From Rickettsia sp. (GTDB lineage: Bacteria; Pseudomonadota; Alphaproteobacteria; Rickettsiales; Rickettsiaceae), in NCBI GenBank assembly GCA_031254535.1, contig JAIRUG010000007.1:1-10972 (forward strand): a stretch of 10,972 bases of DNA, written 5' to 3'. Below the pieces are notes generated by a model, which did no database searches, was not told the origin of the DNA, and worked only from the letters and a program-made list of their open reading frames with translations. Position numbers and translations under genes: made by a program. This document shows, piece after piece, positions 7,298 to 10,972 of this stretch. The first letter of the stretch is position 1. The number at the start of each line of letters is the position of its first letter.

Positions 7298-7432
7298 ATG
7301 GATCTTAACGATTTAAACCCAGTCTCCTTTATCAGTTTACCACATAATGACCCTAACGCTAATAGATTTCAAGAAAAAATTATAGCACAGGAGCAATATT
7401 TATTTGATTCAATATTACCAGTCAACAAATAA
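7298..7432 (+). CDS. Unrecognised 44-residue ORF with strong ribosome binding site
   Basis: ATG at 7298 follows AAGGAG (7283-7288) by 9 bases and opens a 44-codon frame ending in TAA at 7430-7432. The product begins MDLNDLNPVSFISLPH and ends FDSILPVNK. It is hydrophilic, with no membrane segment, signal peptide or metal-binding motif, and it is relatively rich in Asn, Asp and Gln. I do not recognise it. The good ribosome binding site argues for a real start, either of a small protein or of a longer gene whose 3' part was lost. It lies between two decayed or repeat-rich segments, which favours a remnant. No clear promoter is visible in the 88 bases after the MFS gene. Confidence 0.4.
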   Translation: MDLNDLNPVSFISLPHNDPNANRFQEKIIAQEQYLFDSILPVNK

Positions 7433-7444
7433 TGATCCTATGAC

Positions 7445-7518
7445 TTTAAAATGCCATGCGTAAGGTGAATAAATCATTATTTACATTGACTGCAATATCT
7501 ATTATATCATATAACTAA
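7445..7518 (+). repeat. Repeat with truncated signal-peptide-like start, copy 1
   Basis: TTTAAAATGCCATGCGTAAGG (from 7445) and the following GTGAATAAAT match 10351-10389, apart from an 8-base gap and two substitutions. An ATG at 7456 inside it reads MRKVNKSLFTLTAIS and stops at TAA 7516-7518 after 20 codons. The basic start and hydrophobic run look like the opening of a secretion signal. There is no ribosome binding site. Probably a 5' remnant of a lost secreted-protein gene, or a repeat that happens to carry an ATG. Confidence 0.4.
7486..7515 (+). promoter_or_regulatory. Candidate promoter for the PBP1A gene
   Basis: TTGACT (7486-7491), an 18-base spacer and TATAAC (7510-7515) make a good sigma70-like promoter. 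Transcription would start near 7522 and cross both cloverleaf repeats before the PBP1A start at 7819, giving a leader of about 300 bases that can fold strongly. Confidence 0.45.
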
Positions 7519-7557
7519 TCTGTTAATGTTCTAGGCGATGCACACAAAATTCTTCAG

Positions 7558-7652
7558 CGTCTATTAGCGAGGAGGCGTGAAGCCCGAACGAAGTAATCCA
7601 TAAAAGTAACCAAAAATGGATTGCTTCGACCATTACATGGTCTCGCAATGAC
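7558..7652. repeat. Cloverleaf-like palindromic repeat, copy C
   Basis: It has the same plan as copy A: 5' arm GTCTATTAGCGAGGAGG, side hairpin GGC-GTGAA-GCC, inner arm GTAATCCA paired with TGGATTGC, side hairpin GACCA-TTACA-TGGTC and outer 3' arm CTCGCAATGAC ending at 7652. It differs from copy A at several positions in loops and arms, so the two are not recent duplicates. Confidence 0.8.
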
Positions 7653-7667
7653 ATGTATGCAACACAC

Positions 7668-7764
7668 CGTCATTGCGAGGAGCAGCTTTGCTGCGACGAA
7701 GCAATCCATAAAATGATTAGATTTGGATTGCTTCGCTCTAGCTCACGCCTCCTCGCTAATAGAC
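7668..7764. repeat. Cloverleaf-like palindromic repeat, copy D
   Basis: The 5' arm CGTCATTGCGAGGA (from 7668) is followed by side hairpin GCAGC-TTT-GCTGC, inner arm CGAAGCAATCCA paired with TGGATTGCTTCG, and a 3' arm CCTCCTCGCTAATAGAC ending at 7764. That 3' arm is the exact complement of the 5' arm of copy C, so C and D together form one larger palindrome. Confidence 0.8.
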
Positions 7765-7818
7765 ATTTAATACAAGATATATACAGCCTCCTAGACCTCA
7801 TAATAAATTGATATAACG

Positions 7819-10188
7819 ATGTTCAAACTTTTTTATGTATTTTTTAAATTATTTATAATATTAGGGCTAATAGCACTTAGTGTTTGTATATATTTGTTGT
7901 ATCATTACTCAAAAGATCTACCGGACTATTCTCAACTTGCCGATTATCATCCACCATCGGTAACAAGAGTGTATGCCCAAAACGGAAAATTAATGGAGGA
8001 ATATGCTTTGGAACGTAGAGTTTTTGTACCTATTAGTAGTGTACCACGTTCTCTTATAGAGGCTTTTATTTCAGCTGAAGATAAGAATTTTTTTGAACAT
8101 TCAGGAGTTGATATTATAAGCATAATCAGAGCAGCAATATTAAATATCTCTAATATCGTGCACCATCGTAGAGTGGAAGGAGGGTCAACTATTACCCAGC
8201 AAGTAGTCAAGAATTTTTTATTAACCTCTGAGGTATCGATAGAACGTAAGATTAAAGAGGCGATTTTATCATATATGGTCTCAAAAACATTTACTAAAGA
8301 TCAAATTTTGGAGCTATATCTTAACCAAACATTTTTTGGTAGGGGAGCCTATGGAGTTGCCATGGCTGCTCAAAATTATTTTAATAAATCTATTGACGAT
8401 TTAACTCTTGCTGAATCAGCTTTTATCGCTGGGCTACCAAAAGCACCATCAAATTTTAACCCGGAAAGAAATTATGCCAGGGTAAAAGAGCGTAGGGATT
8501 ATGTCATTATAAGAATGTTGGAAGATGGTTATATAACGCAAGAAACAGCAAAAGAGGCAATAGATACTGCAATTACTTTACAAAAGCGGGATCGTAACGA
8601 AACCGTTACAGCCGATTATTATGCTGAGCAAGTACGGGAAGAAGTCATTAGCAGAATTGGCAGTAAAGAATATTTTTATACTGGAGGGTTAACGGTCATT
8701 ACCTCGCTTGATGCTAGTATGCAGCAAGCTGCGGAGAATTCTCTTAGGAAAGGTATAAGAGAATATGACAAAAAACATGGTTTTAAAGGAGTCATAACCA
8801 ATATAGATATAAATAACTGGCAAGATAATTTAAATAAACTAACAAAACCATCAGGCATTTTAGAATATCAATTGGCTGTGGTATTAAATGTTTCAGATAA
8901 TCAAGCAGAAATTGGTCTTTGCGACTTGAGTCAATCAAAAATAGCTTTATCAGAAATGAAATGGGCTAAAAATAATCTTAAATCTATAAAAACTCTTTTG
9001 CAGAAGGGCGACGTTATAGTAGTCGAAAAGATAAAAGATAATTACTATTTACGGCAAATTCCTACTGTTAATGGAGCTATTATAGTGATGAATCCTATAA
9101 CTGGTCAGGTACTTGCAAGCGTTGGTGGATATGATTTTACGGTTAGTAAATTTGATCGTGTTACCCAGGCTTTACGACAACCAGGGTCACTCAGTAAAAC
9201 TTTTGTTTATCTTGCTGCTTTAGAAAACGGCATTCAGCCAAATAGAATTTTTGAAGATAGTCCAGTAGAGATTTCTCAAGGTCCTGGTATGCCAGTTTGG
9301 CGACCAAAAAATTATAAAGGGGATTTTTTGGGTTTAATTACTATGCGTACAGGTCTTGAGAAATCACGGAACCCTGTTACAGTTAGGGTAGCAGAATCTA
9401 TAGGACTAAGCAAAGTTGCTGAAATAATCAAGCGATTCGGCATTAATAATGAGCCAAAGAAATTTCCTTCTATAGTAATTGGGTCGCTTGAAACTACCTT
9501 AGAAAGAATGACCAACGCTTATGCGATAATTGCCAATTCAGGAAAAAAAGTTACGCCACATTTTGTAGAGCTCATTAAAGATCGTAACGGTAAAATAATT
9601 TACCGTAGAGATAGTAGAGAATGTGAAAATTGTAATATATCTGACTCCCAGCTTACTGATAATTTAGCACCACCTATCTTGTCTCAAACAAATTATCGGA
9701 TGATTACCGATGAGGCAAGTGATTATCAGATTACCTCATTTCTTACTGGAGCAGTTGAAAGAGGCACGGCAGCAGCTGCAAAAAAACTTGGTAAGGTTAT
9801 AGCGGGTAAAAGTGGTACTACCAACGACAGTATGGATACTTGGTTTATTGGTTTTACTCCCAAAATAATTGTCGGAACATATATTGGTTATGATACGCCA
9901 AAAACACTCGGAAAAACTGCAACAGGGTCAAGTGTTGCCCTGCCGATATTTATTGATTTTATGGAAAAGGCATATTCTGATGTTCCTTCACTGGCATTTA
10001 AAGTACCAGAATCGATTAAATTATTACCAGTAAATTCCAAAACAGGTAAGATTACTTCTTCTGGCAATGTTATGGAAGCATTCAAAATTCATGATATACA
10101 ACTACTAGATTATCAAGAAGAAAAGCAAGATAATGATGCCTTCGATAACATGCCTACCGAAAAAGATAATTCTCAGGAGATATATTAA
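7819..10188 (+). CDS. mrcA: Class A penicillin-binding protein 1A (bifunctional transglycosylase/transpeptidase)
   Basis: PBP1A polymerises lipid II into glycan strands and crosslinks the peptides, anchored in the inner membrane with its domains in the periplasm. Its presence shows that the organism makes peptidoglycan. The 789 residues match the usual length. A single N-terminal membrane anchor lies at about 7-28. The GT51 transglycosylase follows, with EDKNFFEHSG (87-96, catalytic E87), GGSTITQQVVKN (121-132), RKIKEA (143-148) and ILELYLNQTFFGRGAYG (163-179). The transpeptidase has SLSK at 457-460 (nucleophile S457, K460), SRN at 516-518 and KSGT at 664-667. An OB-like insert probably lies between them, at about 320-415. 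The acidic C-terminal tail ends QEIY, and its TAA coincides with the edge of a MITE-like element. No good Shine-Dalgarno precedes 7819, but the N-terminus fits the family. Intact. Confidence 0.95.
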   Translation: MFKLFYVFFKLFIILGLIALSVCIYLLYHYSKDLPDYSQLADYHPPSVTRVYAQNGKLMEEYALERRVFVPISSVPRSLIEAFISAEDKNFFEHSGVDIISIIRAAILNISNIVHHRRVEGGSTITQQVVKNFLLTSEVSIERKIKEAILSYMVSKTFTKDQILELYLNQTFFGRGAYGVAMAAQNYFNKSIDDLTLAESAFIAGLPKAPSNFNPERNYARVKERRDYVIIRMLEDGYITQETAKEAIDTAITLQKRDRNETVTADYYAEQVREEVISRIGSKEYFYTGGLTVITSLDASMQQAAENSLRKGIREYDKKHGFKGVITNIDINNWQDNLNKLTKPSGILEYQLAVVLNVSDNQAEIGLCDLSQSKIALSEMKWAKNNLKSIKTLLQKGDVIVVEKIKDNYYLRQIPTVNGAIIVMNPITGQVLASVGGYDFTVSKFDRVTQALRQPGSLSKTFVYLAALENGIQPNRIFEDSPVEISQGPGMPVWRPKNYKGDFLGLITMRTGLEKSRNPVTVRVAESIGLSKVAEIIKRFGINNEPKKFPSIVIGSLETTLERMTNAYAIIANSGKKVTPHFVELIKDRNGKIIYRRDSRECENCNISDSQLTDNLAPPILSQTNYRMITDEASDYQITSFLTGAVERGTAAAAKKLGKVIAGKSGTTNDSMDTWFIGFTPKIIVGTYIGYDTPKTLGKTATGSSVALPIFIDFMEKAYSDVPSLAFKVPESIKLLPVNSKTGKITSSGNVMEAFKIHDIQLLDYQEEKQDNDAFDNMPTEKDNSQEIY

Positions 10189-10250
10189 CCTCAGTTCGAC
10201 ATAATAGAGAGATTGAGATTATTTAAAAGTCATAGGGAAAATGGCCTGGA

Positions 10251-10330
10251 GTCATTGCGAGGAGCCACTTTGGTGGCATTGATGCAATCCAATAAATATT
10301 GCCACGACCACTACGTGGTCTTGCAATGAC
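10251..10330. repeat. Cloverleaf-like palindromic repeat, copy E, inside the MITE
   Basis: This is the shortest copy, 80 bp. The outer arms GTCATTGCGAG and TTGCAATGAC enclose side hairpin GCCAC-TTT-GGTGGC, inner arm GATGCAATCCA with a weak partner ATATTGCCA, and side hairpin GACCAC-TAC-GTGGTC. The inner stem has decayed while both side hairpins are perfect. Confidence 0.75.
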
Positions 10331-10350
10331 GTCTTGTACTTTTTGTAGTT

Positions 10351-10460
10351 TTTAAATTGCCACGGGGTTTATGCGTAAGGTGAGTAAATTATCAATTTTA
10401 TTATGCTTTACTACGATGCAAGCCTTGCATGTCAAGGTTCTTATGAATTTTCTAATCTAG
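10351..10460 (+). repeat. Repeat with truncated signal-peptide-like start, copy 2
   Basis: TTTAAATTGCCA (10351-10362), an 8-base extra segment CGGGGTTT, and ATGCGTAAGGTGAGTAAAT (10371-10389) correspond to copy 1 at 7445-7474. The ATG at 10371 opens 29 codons, beginning MRKVSKLSILLCFTT and ending at TAG 10458-10460. The basic and then hydrophobic start resembles a secretion signal, and the remainder looks like random sequence. It lies inside the MITE-like element. Confidence 0.4.
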
Positions 10461-10542
10461 AATTTGGGTTAATAAAATTTCTGTACCTTTTAAACAATTA
10501 AATAATCTCAATCTCTCTAATTATGTCGAACTGAGGTTATAT

Positions 10543-10559
10543 TAGACAAAATTTGTCTA
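10543..10559. repeat. 17-bp perfect palindrome
   Basis: TAGACAAAATTTGTCTA is a perfect palindrome around one central base. It lies a few bases outside the right end of the MITE. If the MITE is removed in silico, this sequence falls directly after the PBP1A gene. No T-tract follows, so a terminator is not supported. It could be an operator or a decayed element end. Confidence 0.35.
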
Positions 10560-10717
10560 GACAATGAGAACTACTATGATACTATTTCAATTATTACTTG
10601 CCAGTGACATTTGAGTACTCACTTATTAAATGGAGGTATTCACTAACTGAACGTAATAAATTGGAAGCAAGATCAATATGCCAATATTAGATAAAACTTT
10701 TACAGGAGTGAATAAGG

Positions 10718-10842
10718 TATAGCTTAATCAAAGAAAATGGCAACAAGAGGAAGAAAATATAGTATAAATATAGAAAGAAAAAATATAGTAAAATCCGATG
10801 CCAAGAAGTTATAGTTACGATCTGAGAACAAGAGTAATAAAG
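10718..10842 (+). pseudogene. IS630-family transposase 5' remnant, interrupted by another insertion sequence
   Basis: From about 10718 the sequence matches the minus strand of the window start (leader plus start codon). The ATG at 10798 gives MPRSYSYDLRTRVIK, identical to the first 15 residues of the transposase at 1-116. Identity ends at about 10842, where GGGACTGTTGAGAG begins; the frame then stops at 10875. The leader carries a 26-bp extra segment (10765-10790) that partly duplicates its neighbour AGAAAATATAGTA. The two IS630 copies are inverted relative to each other and bracket the whole window. Confidence 0.7.
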
Positions 10843-10876
10843 GGACTGTTGAGAGAAGAGATAGGTATGGTATAAT
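10843..10876 (+). promoter_or_regulatory. Left end and promoter of a second insertion sequence
   Basis: The junction with IS630 sequence is at about 10842. The new sequence starts GGGACTGTTGAGAG, resembling the GnGACTGTTG termini of several IS5-type elements. Within it TTGAGA (10849-10854), 16 bases and a perfect TATAAT (10871-10876) preceded by TGG form an extended -10 promoter. The exact element boundary cannot be fixed without the other end. Confidence 0.5.
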
Positions 10877-10905
10877 GAAAAAAAAGAAAAAAAGAGAGTT
10901 GTAGA

Positions 10906-10972
10906 ATGTCTTCGAATCAAATGACAATGGTAAGTCTAAATCAGTTAGTTAACTCAAAGCATCAATATCGTA
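10906..10972 (+). CDS. Probable transposase, N-terminal part, cut by the window edge
   Basis: ATG at 10906 follows a GAGAG ribosome-binding-like sequence and lies about 30 bases after the extended -10 promoter. Twenty-two codons are visible, MSSNQMTMVSLNQLVNSKHQYR, before the window ends. The phrase SLNQLVNSKHQYR resembles the opening of IS5/IS1182-type transposases (a short leader, then a LV-x-x-x-H-x-x-R pattern). Initiation at the later ATGs of codons 6 or 8 is also possible. The assignment rests on this short stretch and on the IS-like end just upstream, so the family is tentative. Confidence 0.5.
   Translation, partial: MSSNQMTMVSLNQLVNSKHQYR

Larger units (their letters stand above)
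7433..7818. other. Spacer upstream of the PBP1A gene
   Basis: This 386-base spacer holds a short repeat with a 20-codon signal-peptide-like frame (7445-7518), a candidate promoter (7486-7515) and two cloverleaf repeats (7558-7764). The last 54 bases before the PBP1A start contain no clear ribosome binding site. Confidence 0.55.
10188..10537. mobile_element. MITE-like element, 350 bp, with TA target duplication
   Basis: The terminal inverted repeats are 10188-10226 and 10498-10537, about 39 bp and identical except for a one-base indel. They start ACCTCAGTTCGACATAAT. TA dinucleotides flank both ends (10186-10187 and 10538-10539), as expected for target duplication by IS630/Tc1-mariner-type transposition. 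No transposase is encoded. The interior contains cloverleaf copy E and a 29-codon frame. The left end abuts the PBP1A gene so that its TAA stop is formed by the TA duplication plus the element's first base. The mobilising transposase is unknown: I do not see these ends next to the IS630 gene at the window start. Confidence 0.65.

Noticed and set aside
5617..7764. Possible CRISPR-like array from the recurring GCAATCCA/GGATTGC repeats
   Set aside because: The repeats are long palindromes in separate spacers, not short direct repeats with regular unique spacers, and no cas gene is present.
10604..10690. GTG-started 28-codon frame (VTFEYSLIKWRYSLTERNK...) after the MITE
   Set aside because: There is no ribosome binding site and no match I recognise. 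It might be a transposase scrap, but nothing supports it beyond an open frame.
10687..10927. Two overlapping minus-strand frames rich in Phe, Leu and Tyr
   Set aside because: They are the antisense of A-rich leader sequence of the two insertion sequences and have low-complexity products.
1..10972. A new defence, toxin-antitoxin or biosynthetic system
   Set aside because: Every sizeable gene is a recognised housekeeping, transport or transposase gene; nothing suggests a novel multi-gene system.

Overview
The window is AT-rich DNA (roughly one third G+C) from an obligate intracellular alphaproteobacterium. It most likely comes from Rickettsia or a close relative in the Rickettsiaceae. The reasons are the rickettsial gene set and order (lpxD-fabZ-lpxA-lpxI-coaE-dnaQ, a ProP-like MFS carrier, penicillin-binding protein 1A), retention of lipid A genes, palindromic repeats between and inside genes, decayed genes and insertion-sequence debris. 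The species assignment is inference. The proteins look diverged from the Rickettsia prowazekii versions I remember, which would fit a bellii, torix or Megaira-like lineage, but I cannot test this.

Layout. Positions 1-116 hold the N-terminus of an IS630-family transposase on the minus strand. Positions 117-522 hold no recognisable gene. At 523-635 an excellent promoter and Shine-Dalgarno sequence lead only into a 16-codon reading frame that runs into the antisense of tRNA-Ser(UGA), which lies at 626-715 on the minus strand. A sigma70-like promoter at 879-907 heads a compact six-gene operon, 960-5507: lpxD, fabZ, lpxA, lpxI (lipid A and fatty acid synthesis), coaE (last step of coenzyme A synthesis) and dnaQ (replicative proofreading). 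lpxI carries an in-frame palindromic insertion of about 190 bp immediately after its first codons. coaE has a one-base deletion inside its ATP-binding P-loop.

Positions 5508-5882 and 7433-7818 are spacers, each carrying two copies of a cloverleaf-like palindromic repeat. Between them lie a frameshifted ProP-like transporter (5883-7209) and an unrecognised 44-codon ORF with a good ribosome binding site (7298-7432). Positions 7819-10188 encode a full-length class A penicillin-binding protein (PBP1A). Its stop codon sits exactly at the left end of a 350-bp MITE-like element (10188-10537, TA duplications, about 39-bp terminal inverted repeats) that contains a fifth cloverleaf repeat. From about 10718 a second IS630 remnant lies inverted relative to the first. 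A different insertion sequence interrupts it at about 10843, and that element's transposase starts at 10906 and leaves the window.

Functionally the window is envelope biogenesis (lipid A, fatty acid dehydration, peptidoglycan) plus housekeeping, overlaid with small mobile or palindromic elements. No defence, toxin-antitoxin, CRISPR or secretion system is visible. The most interesting material is how the repeats interact with genes: the in-frame insert in lpxI, the MITE that appears to supply the PBP1A stop codon, and the cloverleaf repeats with compensatory changes in their side hairpins.
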